Shown piece after piece: positions 1 to 8,324 of a DNA stretch of 64,000 nucleotides (within the stretch, counting starts at the first letter, position 1; the number at the start of each line of letters is the position of its first letter). The stretch is from Candidatus Accumulibacter similis. GTDB taxonomy: Bacteria; Pseudomonadota; Gammaproteobacteria; Burkholderiales; Rhodocyclaceae. The position numbers and the translations under genes are program-made. The notes beneath the pieces were generated by a model. The model saw only the letters and a program-made list of their open reading frames with translations. It did no database searches and was not told the DNA's origin. The stretch spans positions 930,001 through 994,000 of the forward strand of contig CP054595.1 of NCBI GenBank assembly GCA_013347225.1. The letters are read 5' to 3'.

Positions 1-817
1 TCCGCTCGACCCCGAAGCCGATGTCGCCGCGTACCAGGCGTGGACGCGCCTCGGGCGGTAGGCGGCCGAGAATTTCGAGCAGTCGCGGCAAGCCGTGGCA
101 CCCTGCGATGGCCTTGCCATTCTGGACTTCGGCATCGAGTACCAGACGCATCCCGGAGATCCAGTACGTGTGAACGACATGGCTTGGCCGACCGGGCTTT
201 ACGGGGTTGTAACCGATCTCCGCCCCGGCCTGATGACCATAGAGCACCTTGACCGTCGTGTCGATGTCGAGAATCCACTGCGTCGTCAAGGCTTCTCGAA
301 TGCTCTCGCTCAACGCCGTTTCCATCCAGGCGCCGGTCTGCGCCAAACGAGCTTCTCGCTTCAGACGCTCCGCCTCGGAACAGCGCTTCGGTGCGGGTGC
401 CAAGTGCGCGAGCGCGCGCCGCAGACTCTCATCGCTGATGATCGCGCTCATGCCGAGGATCTCCGGCGCCACGCCATCGCTGCGCAGTCCCGTCACATGC
501 GCATACCGGCGTTGTCCATCCAGAATCGACAGCAGCCAAGTGCCCAGTACATTGCGCACAGACGGCGCATTCGGGCTCGTGTACGCCATCGGGCAGCCTT
601 CCAGCCAACGCTCGAACAACCCGGAGAACTCCAGGAACTCCGCGAAGAACGCGAGCTGCCCCAGCGCCGTGGCGCTGCCACCCTCGTCCCAGCGAACCTG
701 AAAGCGGCCCCCTGGTGTCGCCACCCGCAAGGCCTCTGCTACGATCGCCTCCGTCGCACTCAGCGCGTTCTGAACCGCCACCACCACCGCTCTTTGATCG
801 AAGCGCTCCTCACCCAT
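1..817 (-). CDS. DDE transposase, 3' end beyond window (IS1380/IS4-like)
   Basis: Reading the minus strand from the ATG at 817 gives an uninterrupted frame to position 1, about 272 residues, so the C-terminus lies outside the window. The N-terminal part (residues 1-170) is a helical DNA-binding-type region. Around residues 180-190 the motif LDIDTTVKVLYGHQ appears, followed by IGYNPVKPGRPSHVVHTY. This is the first catalytic Asp region of DDE group 1 transposases of the IS1380/IS4 type. Its start lies about 75 bp from the 3' end of the adjacent group II intron. The assignment to a DDE transposase is good; the exact IS family is uncertain because the third catalytic residue and both IS ends are not seen. 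Confidence 0.75.
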   Translation of the reverse strand, partial: MGEERFDQRAVVVAVQNALSATEAIVAEALRVATPGGRFQVRWDEGGSATALGQLAFFAEFLEFSGLFERWLEGCPMAYTSPNAPSVRNVLGTWLLSILDGQRRYAHVTGLRSDGVAPEILGMSAIISDESLRRALAHLAPAPKRCSEAERLKREARLAQTGAWMETALSESIREALTTQWILDIDTTVKVLYGHQAGAEIGYNPVKPGRPSHVVHTYWISGMRLVLDAEVQNGKAIAGCHGLPRLLEILGRLPPEARPRLVRGDIGFGVER

Positions 818-1003
818 TGGGTGATCCCCCCGTTTCGGCTGAAACCCGCATCACACCACGGTCTCGGCAGGTTTGGCGAGCGTCAACTGGTAGAGTCGAG
901 ATGTGGCGCGATAGCCGTAGGTTCGACTTGTCTGTTTCCGTCCCTTTCGTCTGACGGTGCCCAAGTAGCCTGGCCATAGCTTCGTTTCCACATCCCGCTC
1001 ATC

Positions 1004-1036
1004 GAACCGGACGTGCAGTTCTCCCGCATCCGGCTC
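1004..1036 (-). ncRNA. Group II intron domain V
   Basis: On the minus strand GAGCCGGATGCGGG pairs across an AGAA tetraloop with CTGCACGTCCGGTTC, including the AGC catalytic triad and the two-nucleotide bulge expected of domain V. It lies 43 bases downstream of the reverse-transcriptase stop (1080), as expected. It supports the group II assignment independently of the protein. Confidence 0.9.
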
Positions 1037-1710
1037 TCGGACAAGACGTCACGCTTTCGCCCACGGAAAGGTCATGGGTTCAGGCTGGCAAACGGATCAG
1101 CCCCACCTGTTGGTAGAGGTACCGATCGGGGTAGCGCGTCGCCCCATTGCCGCGAACCTTATGCTTCTTGCACAACCACCGGCGGAGCCGCTGCTTGGCA
1201 TGGGTGTTGATCGCCCGATAAGCCGGACTCACTGGACCCAGGCAGAAGTAATTCGCCCAGCCAGTCAGTTTGCGGTTCAGACGTCCCACAACAACCTCGG
1301 CATCCATGAGGGTTCGGCAACGGTCAGTTTCCTGGGTGACGCTTTCCACCATGCGTTTGATGCTCTTCTGCGAGGGCCGGGTGCCAATGTAGGCGCGCCC
1401 GGTCTGCTGGTTGTAGCACCGCCCGAAGGTGTATCCCAGGAAGTCAAACCGCTCTTGCGGTATTTGACACAAATGTGTCTTGTCGTCGTTCACCGTCAGC
1501 TTCAGTTTCTCCATCATCCCTCGCATCGCGGCCATGGCATCCTCTGCCCGGCCTTTGCAACAGATCACGAAGTCGTCCGCGTAATTGACGATTTGCGCCG
1601 ACCAGCGACGCGCGTACCCCAACGTCTTCCATCCGAGGATGAAGCGCCGCATGTACTGGAGTTGACCCTTTTCGGTGGACACCTGATGCTTACGCAACAA
1701 GGAGTCCAAG

Positions 1711-2034
1711 ATGCCGCAAAGCAGACCACCGTACCCGGCGGAGTTTCGCCAACAGATCATCGAACTGGCGCAGGCTGGCCGAAGCCCGCAAGAGTTGTCT
1801 CGGGAGTTCGGGCCGACCAGCCAGACCATTGTCAATTGGCTGGCGCAAGCAGCCCGCGACGCCGGCAAGCCCTTGCCTGGCAAGGAGGGCTTGAGCAGTA
1901 CCGAGCGGGCTGAACTGGCCAAGCTGCGCCGGGAGAACCGGCAGCTGAAGATGGAGCGCGACATCTTGGCAAAGGCTACGGCCTGGTTCGCCAGAAGGAG
2001 CGAAGGTTCCACCTCGAACTCTTCGAACTCGTGA
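1711..2034 (+). CDS. IS3-family transposase OrfA
   Basis: This 107-residue protein has an N-terminal helix-turn-helix (residues about 10-50, with EFRQQIIELAQAG and SREFGPTSQTIVNWL) and a C-terminal leucine-zipper-like helix (about 68-95, KLRRENRQLKMERDIL). That is the standard OrfA layout for binding the IS terminal repeats and multimerising. A good ribosome site (AGGAG) lies 8 bases before the ATG. The frame ends in an overlap with orfB, so a fused OrfAB transposase could arise by frameshifting or orfB could be translationally coupled. I see no classic A6G slippery run. Confidence 0.92.
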   Translation: MPQSRPPYPAEFRQQIIELAQAGRSPQELSREFGPTSQTIVNWLAQAARDAGKPLPGKEGLSSTERAELAKLRRENRQLKMERDILAKATAWFARRSEGSTSNSSNS

Positions 2035-2993
2035 TGGCGCGCCAGGCCGACTTCCCCGTGCGTACCCTGTGCCGCGTGCTGCGTGTCTCGGTCAGCGGCT
2101 TCTATGCTTGGCGACAGCGGGCGCCCAGCCCGCGCGCCGTGGCGAATGCCGTGCTGACCGAGCGTATCCGGCTGATCCACAAGGAATCCGGCGGGAGCTA
2201 CGGCCGCCCCCGGGTTCGGGCCGAACTGCTGGAGCAAGGCGAGACCGTCAGCCAGAAGCGCGTCGCCCGCCTGATGCGCCTGGCGGGCTTGCAGGGCGTG
2301 AGCCGCCGCCGTGGCTACGTGGTCACCACCCGGCGTGATCCGGACCGTGATCCGGCGCCCGATCTGGTAAAGCGCCAGTTCGTGGCGGACGCACCCAATC
2401 GCCTTTGGGTGGCCGACATGACCTACGTGCCGACCTGGCAGGGCTTCATCTATTTGGCCATGGTGCTGGACGTGTTCAGCCGGCGGGTCGTCGGTTGGTC
2501 CATCGGCGAGCATATGCGCACGGAACTCGTGCTTTCGGCGCTCAACATGGCCGTGGCCACGCGCAAACCCCACGGGGTGATCCACCACAGCGACCAAGGC
2601 AGCCAGTATTCCGCCCTGGCCTTCGGCAAGCGCTCCCGGGAAATGGGCATCCAGCCGTCCATGGGCACCGTAGGCGATGCCTACGACAACGCCATGGCGG
2701 AGAGTTTCTTTGCCAGTCTGGAATGCGAACTGCTGGACCGCAACACCTTCCGCACCAAAACCGAGGCTCGCCTGGCCGTGTTCACCTGGATCGAAGGCTG
2801 GTACAACCCGCGCCGGCGCCATTCCGCGCTCGGCTATCTGTCACCCATGAACTACGAAAAGAAACACCACCACTCTGTGCAGTCAGCCAGCCCCGAACCC
2901 GGGTTATCCACCGCGCCGCTCGCCTCTGGCCTGAGAGGGGCCAGCGGCGGCGCCGTGGATAACCCTACGCCCGAGGAGGCTCAACCCGCTTGA
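2031..2993 (+). CDS. IS3-family transposase OrfB, DDE integrase core
   Basis: This 320-residue protein carries an HTH_21-like region (about residues 40-95, GSYGRPRVRAEL) and an rve integrase core. The three acidic residues are in VADMTYV, HSDQGSQY and the Glu of NAMAESFFASLE, followed by the typical C-terminal YNPRRRHSALGYLSP. It performs strand cleavage and joining for the IS. Its ATG overlaps the orfA stop (GTGATGG). All catalytic motifs are present. Confidence 0.95.
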   Translation: MMARQADFPVRTLCRVLRVSVSGFYAWRQRAPSPRAVANAVLTERIRLIHKESGGSYGRPRVRAELLEQGETVSQKRVARLMRLAGLQGVSRRRGYVVTTRRDPDRDPAPDLVKRQFVADAPNRLWVADMTYVPTWQGFIYLAMVLDVFSRRVVGWSIGEHMRTELVLSALNMAVATRKPHGVIHHSDQGSQYSALAFGKRSREMGIQPSMGTVGDAYDNAMAESFFASLECELLDRNTFRTKTEARLAVFTWIEGWYNPRRRHSALGYLSPMNYEKKHHHSVQSASPEPGLSTAPLASGLRGASGGAVDNPTPEEAQPA

Positions 2994-4254
2994 AAACCAA
3001 GCGCTAACCTGTCCACCCGATAGGGGCAACTCCATACAGATTCGACAGCAGCGGTGAAATTGGAGCCCCTTGCGGAGTGCCGCGCCCGGTGTCCCGGCTG
3101 GACGTCGTCCGTTGCCGGTGACCGTGTCCGTCGTCCTCTTCCACCGGTGCTTCCAGCCATTGCTTGATGAGGTGTAGAACGTGCCGATCAACGATCCGAC
3201 GGGCGACGCTCGTCATAAGCTCAAGGTGTGGAATACTATCGAAATAGCCGGATAGATCCGCGTCTATCACTTGCTGGTGTCCAGTGTTCAATAAACGATG
3301 AACCGCTTGTACCGCGTCCTGCGCTCCCCGCTCTGCCCGGTACGCGTATTGCTCCGGTTGCAGGTCGGCTTCAAAGATGGGTTCCAGCACAAGCATCGCC
3401 GCCGTTTGTACGACTCGGTCGGTGATCGTCGGTATCCCCAAGGGGCGCAGTTTGCCGTTCGGCTTTGGAATCCAGACCCGCTTGACCGCTTCCGGTCGGT
3501 AGTCTTTCTTCTTCAGCCGTTCCGCCAGTTCCCCAAGCCAGCGTTCTTCTCCATACGCTTCGATGTCTTCAAAACGCACTCCGTCTACCCCGGCTGCTCC
3601 CTTGTTGGCTTTGCAGCTTCGGTAGGCATGATTGAGTACGTCCGGTCGATGAACCTTGTCGTATAGGAGGTAGAACCGGTACCCGGGTTCTTCCTTCGCT
3701 TTGGCATGTAACGCCATCTGCAGTTTCTGAACGCTTATTGGAGTTTGCAGGTTGCCCAATCTCCTGTCCCTTTCCGCTTCTTGCGTTGGTCTTGAACTGA
3801 GGCCCCTTTCCTCCATCGGCATTACCCGACTTCAACGGTACTACGGGCCTCTCCGCCACCCCATCTCGCCCGGCCTGTCCCTCGCGGGCGTCCGGTTGGT
3901 CTTGCGCTTGACCACGTGATGGGGCTTCCCGTGTTTCGTCTGTCTTCCTCTTCCACACATGCCGTCACCACTACCCCGGCGGAACCACAGACTGCGTTTC
4001 GCTCGCATTCGTCTGTGACAGCGGCCTTCCCCGTATTCCTGGCGGGTCGGCTTCCGCATCAACCTTTTCGAGGCCTGCTCGGTGTTCATTCACATTACGG
4101 CCTGCATGTTCGCCAGGTTCCTTAAAGAACCCTCTATACCGGAGGCTTCAGCCGCTTCGTTACCTCCACGACTGCTCCAGTTGCTACCGGCCGGAGCGAA
4201 AGTTGCCGGGCGGGATTCGCACCCGCTGGAAAACAGCGCCTTGGCACGGCGCAC

Positions 4255-4441
4255 AGGAAAATAGGTTGAAGGCATCGAGCAGACTGCGCAGCTCACGGAT
4301 GTCGTGCGCCGCATCGGGCCCGTCGAGTCCGACGCCGTGCAGGGCGTGTCGGGCTCCGCGCTCGGCGGCGCGCTCGAGCAGTTCCTCGAAGTCATCGCGC
4401 GGCATGGACACCATGCCGTCAGTCACGCTGGGCGTGTTCAT
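4255..4441 (-). pseudogene. DUF6127 family protein, truncated by the group II intron
   Basis: Starts at the ATG at 4441 with a good ribosome site (GGAGG, 9 bases upstream). The first 60 residues match the N-terminal part of DUF6127 proteins as I know them: MPRDDFEELLERAAERGAR, then LDGPDAAHDIRELRSLLDAF. Family members normally continue with a short basic stretch and a C-terminal membrane helix. Here the frame runs into the 5' end of the group II intron (GTGCG at 4254) and the membrane helix is lost. It sits just downstream of the tail-tip operon, its usual place in such phages. Confidence 0.65.
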
Positions 4442-4508
4442 GTCTTGTCCTCCAGAGAGAAGAAGCCGGCCGCATGGGCGGCTTCCACGGTTTACAAGTC
4501 GCGAGCGC

Positions 4509-4859
4509 TCAGACCGCGATGCCGGCACTCCAACCGGCCGCCTTGTACACTGAGAGCACTGCCTCGTCCTCGATGAAGCACAGCCAGCCCACCTTGGGTA
4601 CGTGGAACTCCCAGGCCCCGCCGATGCGCACGGCAATTTGGCTGGACCGCCCCGACCAGACGCCGGTCGCTCCTGCCGGGATCAGGTAGCGGTCACCATC
4701 GCCCGGGCTCGCCGGCGGCGTACCGAGATCCCGATCTTTCACCGAGAGCCCGACGACCGCACCAAGTCGCCGGAGATTGGCGTCCATGCCGTCCTTCCAG
4801 ACCGACTCGCCGAGCGTCCAGCCATAGGTGAGCCCCAGATTCGGATCCACACTCGCCAT
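4509..4859 (-). CDS. DUF2793 tail-associated protein
   Basis: A 116-residue protein with the DUF2793 pattern: GTPPASPGDGDRYLIPAG, then SSQIAVRIGGAWEFHVPK, then GWLCFIEDEAVLSVY (residues about 46-110). DUF2793 domains occur in proteins downstream of phage and gene-transfer-agent tail-tip genes and are thought to be part of the receptor-interacting tail structure; the role is inferred from position. The start ATG overlaps the stop of the preceding large tail gene (TGATG), so translation is coupled. It is shorter than many family members, which often have an extended fibre domain. Confidence 0.75.
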   Translation of the reverse strand: MASVDPNLGLTYGWTLGESVWKDGMDANLRRLGAVVGLSVKDRDLGTPPASPGDGDRYLIPAGATGVWSGRSSQIAVRIGGAWEFHVPKVGWLCFIEDEAVLSVYKAAGWSAGIAV

Positions 4860-7063
4860 CAGATGCCTCCGTAGTATTTGCCGTAGTGGAGTCCGTAGCC
4901 CGCCCGGTCGAACTCGACGATCTGCTTCTGCCACGAGACGTGCCCACCCCGTTCGGCCTCGATCTCGATGCGAACGCGACCGTTGATGCGCGACAGCCCC
5001 GAGTCCGCAGCTTCCTCCGCGAGCGTCCAGATGACGCCGGTGCCGGTCAGCCCGACGAGCGTCCTGACGAGCACGCCCTTTTCGTTGAACAGGCGCACGG
5101 TCGTCGTCTGCCCCGCCTCGGGCGTGATCGAGCCCTCGGTCTGAAGCACCAGGTAGGCGGTCTGGCTCTGGCGATTGCGGGTGGCCCACGAGATCGAGAG
5201 CTCGCCGCTGATCACGCGCGGATAGTGCAGCCCGTTGACCCGCACGTTGCCCGGGCAGTACGGGCGAATGAAGCGCTTGGCCAGCGTCAGGTTCAACTCG
5301 GTCGCAGCCGCTTCCGACAAGGTCCCTTTCGGTGTCCGCGGCAAGAGTTTCACCCGCGCGACCTCGTTCTGTACATACTCCGGCGTCAGATAGAACCGCC
5401 AGCCGTCGACGAACCACAGGCGAGCTCCCACCGAATGCACCACCGGCACGGTGTCGAGCAGGCCGCGCTCCAGCGTCACCGCCTGCGCGATGAGGTTGAT
5501 GGCCGTCACCTGCACCCACTCGCCGTCGACCACCGCCGGCGTGCCCGCCTCCACCTCGTCGAGGTCGATCCCACCGGCGATACCCACCGTCCCGTTGGTC
5601 GCCGACGGCGGCAAGGACTCGGTCAGCACCGCCGTCGGCGTGAAGGTGCCGAAGCCCTTCGACTGAAACGCCGCGGCTTGATACGCCCGGGCCTCGAATC
5701 CGTAGGCATCCGAGTTCGACCGCGCACCACAGGCCGCCACCAGCCCGTCGAGTTCGCCGATGTCGGCGATCAAACTCCGCGACTCACCGGTGAAATCCGC
5801 GATCACCGACCAGTACGGCACCTCGTAGAGCATCTGCACCGGGCACGCCCTGGGCATGCTGACCGGCTCGACCCAGCCGGTCGGCGGCGGCACGGCATAG
5901 ACCGACTGCGGCAAGCCGAAGACGTCCTGCACGCACTCCACTCGCACCGCCCCGTCGGCCAACTCTCCATACGACAGCCGAGCTACCCGCATCGCGATCT
6001 CGCTGATCCCGTAGGGCGGCCACGCAAAGGGGATCACATCACCGATGTTCAATAGAGACGCCTGGCGATTGGCGACGAAGACGCCTTTCGCGAGTCCCGA
6101 CGACAACTGCTTCAACTCGCGCATCGCGACCCGATTGGCGAGCTCTGCCTTCGAGATGCCGGGAAAGTTCACGCTGGTGGCGACCACGCTGCCGGTCATC
6201 TGCACCCCGGAGAGGTCCTGCACCGTCACCGACGTATCCTTGTCGGTTTCGCGATCGCGGTAGATCACCGTCACCTGGTTGGTGACTTCGCCCCAGGACG
6301 GCCGGGAGAACTCCTCCAGCCGCAGGATGTTCGACGGATCGAAGAGCGGCTGATGGGTCAGCGTGTAATCGGCCCGGGCGAGGCGCAGGGTGAACAGCCC
6401 GCTGCGCGGATGGACGTACAGCACCCCGTCGATGTGCTTCAGGATCGCCAGCACGAAGGATTCGATCGTCTCCTCGCGGCTCCACAGCAGCGACAGCCCG
6501 AAGCCCTCGCCGTAGAGCGTCGCGGCGGCTCTCGTAAAGCTCGCGTCGTCGAGGTCACTCTCCGGATACCCCATTCCCCAATCGCCGTTCGTCAGGCACT
6601 CGCGAATGATGTGCGCCGGATTGGCGTCGCCGTCGATCTCGGCGGTGGATCCGTACCACGCCCAGGGGATGCGTTTCGCGCGCACCGACCACGGCTTGAT
6701 GTACGGGTTCATCGCCGCCACCCACACCCGTTTCAGGACCAGCGAGAAGACGCCGCGGAAGGCCGGAATCGTGCTGCCGAGAACGCCCTGCAGATAAGCG
6801 TTCTTCGCCTGGGTGGCCTCACCCATCAGCACGTCGACCGGGCCCACCACGCCGCCCTCGCGCTCCTCGCCACCGAAGAGCGTGGGGTTGTCGATCTGAA
6901 TCGTCGTGCTGGCCATGACGTTCCCCGACCACGCCACGCGTTCGCCGACGCGGATCTCGGTCAGCGCATCGACGGGACCGTGACAGAGCGCGAGATGCGC
7001 CCCGAGCCCATACCAGTAGCCGACCGTATAGCTCTGCTTGCCCTTGCCGCCACCCCGGCTCAT
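4859..7063 (-). CDS. Large tail-tip/host-specificity protein (Phage-tail_3 type)
   Basis: A 734-residue protein at the distal end of the tail operon. The N-terminus (SYTVGYWYGLGAHLALCHG) and the later region SREETIESFVLAILKHIDG are typical of the central tail hub or J-like protein of siphophages with DUF2163/BR0599-type baseplates. The middle third resembles a gp27/J-like hub and the C-terminal third is beta-rich, fibronectin-like (inference). It would close the tail tip and support receptor binding. It overlaps the preceding small gene by ATGA and the following DUF2793 gene by TGATG. Function is from family and position, not from catalytic residues. Confidence 0.7.
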   Translation of the reverse strand: MSRGGGKGKQSYTVGYWYGLGAHLALCHGPVDALTEIRVGERVAWSGNVMASTTIQIDNPTLFGGEEREGGVVGPVDVLMGEATQAKNAYLQGVLGSTIPAFRGVFSLVLKRVWVAAMNPYIKPWSVRAKRIPWAWYGSTAEIDGDANPAHIIRECLTNGDWGMGYPESDLDDASFTRAAATLYGEGFGLSLLWSREETIESFVLAILKHIDGVLYVHPRSGLFTLRLARADYTLTHQPLFDPSNILRLEEFSRPSWGEVTNQVTVIYRDRETDKDTSVTVQDLSGVQMTGSVVATSVNFPGISKAELANRVAMRELKQLSSGLAKGVFVANRQASLLNIGDVIPFAWPPYGISEIAMRVARLSYGELADGAVRVECVQDVFGLPQSVYAVPPPTGWVEPVSMPRACPVQMLYEVPYWSVIADFTGESRSLIADIGELDGLVAACGARSNSDAYGFEARAYQAAAFQSKGFGTFTPTAVLTESLPPSATNGTVGIAGGIDLDEVEAGTPAVVDGEWVQVTAINLIAQAVTLERGLLDTVPVVHSVGARLWFVDGWRFYLTPEYVQNEVARVKLLPRTPKGTLSEAAATELNLTLAKRFIRPYCPGNVRVNGLHYPRVISGELSISWATRNRQSQTAYLVLQTEGSITPEAGQTTTVRLFNEKGVLVRTLVGLTGTGVIWTLAEEAADSGLSRINGRVRIEIEAERGGHVSWQKQIVEFDRAGYGLHYGKYYGGI

Positions 7064-7269
7064 CGATCGTCCTCCGCCCGAATCCCACCCTCGGCCCGAT
7101 CCGCGAGGCGGATCGCCATCGCATCACCGGTCGCACGCAGCCAGTCGCTGTCGACGCCGTGCTCGACGAACGCCTCCCAAGTCCGCTCCCGGCCATCGAA
7201 CCAGCGGCGAACGCCCTTGACGCAGTAACCCAACTCACGCGCGTGCGCGATCGTCACCCGCGTGCTCAT
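7060..7269 (-). CDS. Small conserved tail-region protein
   Basis: A 69-residue, charged, soluble protein beginning STRVTIAHARELGYCVKGVRRWF. It overlaps both neighbours by ATGA, so it belongs to the tail-tip operon. Small proteins of this look are found at this place in related phages and are unassigned. The arrangement is consistent with an assembly factor or regulator of tail-tip building, but no motif tells which. Confidence 0.65.
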   Translation of the reverse strand: MSTRVTIAHARELGYCVKGVRRWFDGRERTWEAFVEHGVDSDWLRATGDAMAIRLADRAEGGIRAEDDR

Positions 7270-7508
7270 TTCTTCCCTCCCGACGACTTGCGAATCGTCC
7301 GCACCTGTACGTCGCCATACCAGACCACGTTCGGCCCGGACAGCAAGCGCGTGCCGAAGAGCACCGGGATTGGCGCGTCCTGCGAGGCGATCGGCACATC
7401 TTTGTCACCAATCTGGCCCGGTTGCGCGTTCTCCGGTGCCTTCGGCCGCGGCGCCAGGAGCGCCGAGAGGACGGTCGTGATGACCCAGACGAGGATCTGT
7501 TGCCACAT
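7266..7508 (-). CDS. Small tail-tip protein with N-terminal hydrophobic segment
   Basis: An 80-residue protein. Residues 2-18 (WQQILVWVITTVLSALL) form a hydrophobic helix, and the rest (PIASQDAPIPVLFGTRLLSGPNVVWYGD) is a conserved beta-strand motif also seen at the N-terminus of tail-tip proteins. The start at 7508 is preferred because the hydrophobic start is family-like and the longer frame is low-complexity. It sits between the BR0599-like protein and the 69-residue protein, with an ATGA overlap downstream. Possible roles are membrane contact during DNA entry or tail-tip assembly (inference). Confidence 0.65.
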   Translation of the reverse strand: MWQQILVWVITTVLSALLAPRPKAPENAQPGQIGDKDVPIASQDAPIPVLFGTRLLSGPNVVWYGDVQVRTIRKSSGGKK

Positions 7509-7522
7509 GAGATGGACTCCGA

Positions 7523-8320
7523 TCAGACGATGGCGTCGCCGGTGAAGGGGTTCTTCACCGGGATGAACGGGAAACCGCCGAACTGGTCGAGGTTGTCGAA
7601 ACGACTCGCGCACTGCCCCAGCGAGTGATCGCAGCCGGCGAAGAGCGACACCGCGTCGCCGACTGCGAGGCTGATCAAGGGCGCGGCGAGCGTCAGGCTC
7701 GACCCGCTGTGCACCGTGATTAGCCGCAGCCCCGCGTCCGCCGAGAGCATCCCCGCCGTGAAATACCCGTCAGCCACGGTAGCGGCCGCCGCGACCGTCA
7801 CCTGCGTGCCGCTGACACTGGCGACGAGCCCATCGACCCGGAAACGCTCGCGCAGCGCCCCGCAGCTCGCCGAGTAGAGCACGTGCCGGCAGAGCAGCTG
7901 ATAGCGGGCGCGCAGACCGACGCGCTTCAACGACGTGGCGATCGGCTCGCATTTCAGTTGCACCGTCGCGCCCGAGAAGCGCGCCGCACTGACCCGGCCT
8001 TTCCAGTAGGTGATGAACTCGGGGTCGGCCCGGTGCCGGCGGTAGATCGTGACGCTGACGATCCCCTCGGGTGGCGCGGCAAGAAACAGCGTCCCCAGCG
8101 GGTCGTCACGCGGCAGCGTGATCTCGAGGCCGGTGCGATGGATCTCGTTCGCCTGCTCGATTGCCCCGCGGGTCAGCGTCCGCGGCACATAGGTCTCGGA
8201 CAGATGGTCCACCGGCCGCTGGCTCGAGGTGTAGCACCAGCGGCGGGTTCCCTGGGCGAAGCGGTAGAGCTCGATCGGGCTGCCCTCGGCGACCGAACGC
8301 TCCACCGTTGTATAGCTCAT
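7523..8320 (-). CDS. DUF2163/BR0599-type phage tail protein
   Basis: A 265-residue protein with the layout of the DUF2163/Phage_BR0599 family. The N-terminal half has VERSVAEGSPIELYRF and a beta-rich middle with KGRVSAARF. The C-terminal BR0599 part carries conserved cysteines, including LLCRHVLYSASCG and FAGCDHSLGQCASRFDN. These proteins are baseplate hub components in gene-transfer-agent-like and lambdoid tails. The gene is followed after 14 bases by the next tail gene and preceded after 4 bases by the 561-residue protein, in one operon. Confidence 0.8.
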   Translation of the reverse strand: MSYTTVERSVAEGSPIELYRFAQGTRRWCYTSSQRPVDHLSETYVPRTLTRGAIEQANEIHRTGLEITLPRDDPLGTLFLAAPPEGIVSVTIYRRHRADPEFITYWKGRVSAARFSGATVQLKCEPIATSLKRVGLRARYQLLCRHVLYSASCGALRERFRVDGLVASVSGTQVTVAAAATVADGYFTAGMLSADAGLRLITVHSGSSLTLAAPLISLAVGDAVSLFAGCDHSLGQCASRFDNLDQFGGFPFIPVKNPFTGDAIV

Positions 8321-8324
8321 CGCC

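Larger units (their letters stand above)
1657..3034 (+). mobile_element. IS3-family insertion sequence, 1378 bp, complete
   Basis: The ends are imperfect 25-bp inverted repeats: 1657-1681 begins TGGAGTTGACCC and the complement of 3034-3010 begins TGGAGTTGCCCC; both finish GGTGGACA. The element is flanked by a 3-bp direct repeat TAC (1654-1656 and 3035-3037). It carries orfA and orfB in the usual overlapping order, on the strand opposite to the host intron. Complete ends, intact genes and an identical target duplication suggest a recent, possibly active insertion. Confidence 0.93.
1080..3822 (-). pseudogene. ltrA: Group II intron reverse transcriptase/maturase (LtrA type), split by IS
   Basis: Coding parts are 3822-3035 (N-terminal) and 1653-1080 (C-terminal). 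Joining them after removing the IS and one TAC copy restores a continuous 453-residue frame across the junction SNLY-MRRF. The N-terminal part carries RT blocks including GTPQGAPISPLLSNLY; the C-terminal part carries the catalytic YADD box (at about 1590) and the maturase domain (RLNRKLTGWANYF). There is no HNH endonuclease domain after the maturase region; the protein ends shortly after a basic stretch. The intact protein would splice the intron RNA and copy it into DNA. As it stands neither half is functional. Confidence 0.9.
890..4254 (-). mobile_element. Group II intron, interrupted by an IS3-family element
   Basis: Transcribed on the minus strand. The 5' end is the canonical GTGCG at 4254, preceded by the exon tail CTATTTTCCT. 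A reverse-transcriptase/maturase frame follows (3822 to 1080 when the inserted IS is removed). A textbook domain V lies at 1004-1036. The 3' end is placed near 890, where the sequence reads CTCGACTCTAC, matching the AY ending of group II introns; this boundary is approximate. Without the IS (1378 bp plus a 3-bp duplication) the intron is about 1.98 kb, normal for an ORF-containing bacterial intron. The 5' exon is a truncated DUF6127 phage gene. Mobility is probably abolished because the RT is split. Confidence 0.85.

Noticed and set aside
95..979. A 294-residue plus-strand frame at the left edge
   Set aside because: The minus strand carries a transposase with a clear DDE motif; the plus frame also runs across the group II intron end.
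3841..4089. An 82-residue minus-strand frame starting MNTEQASKRLM, resembling the antisense MNAL pattern
   Set aside because: It lies in the structured 5' part of the group II intron, lacks the CAGCGCG core and the downstream gene; the similarity is chance.
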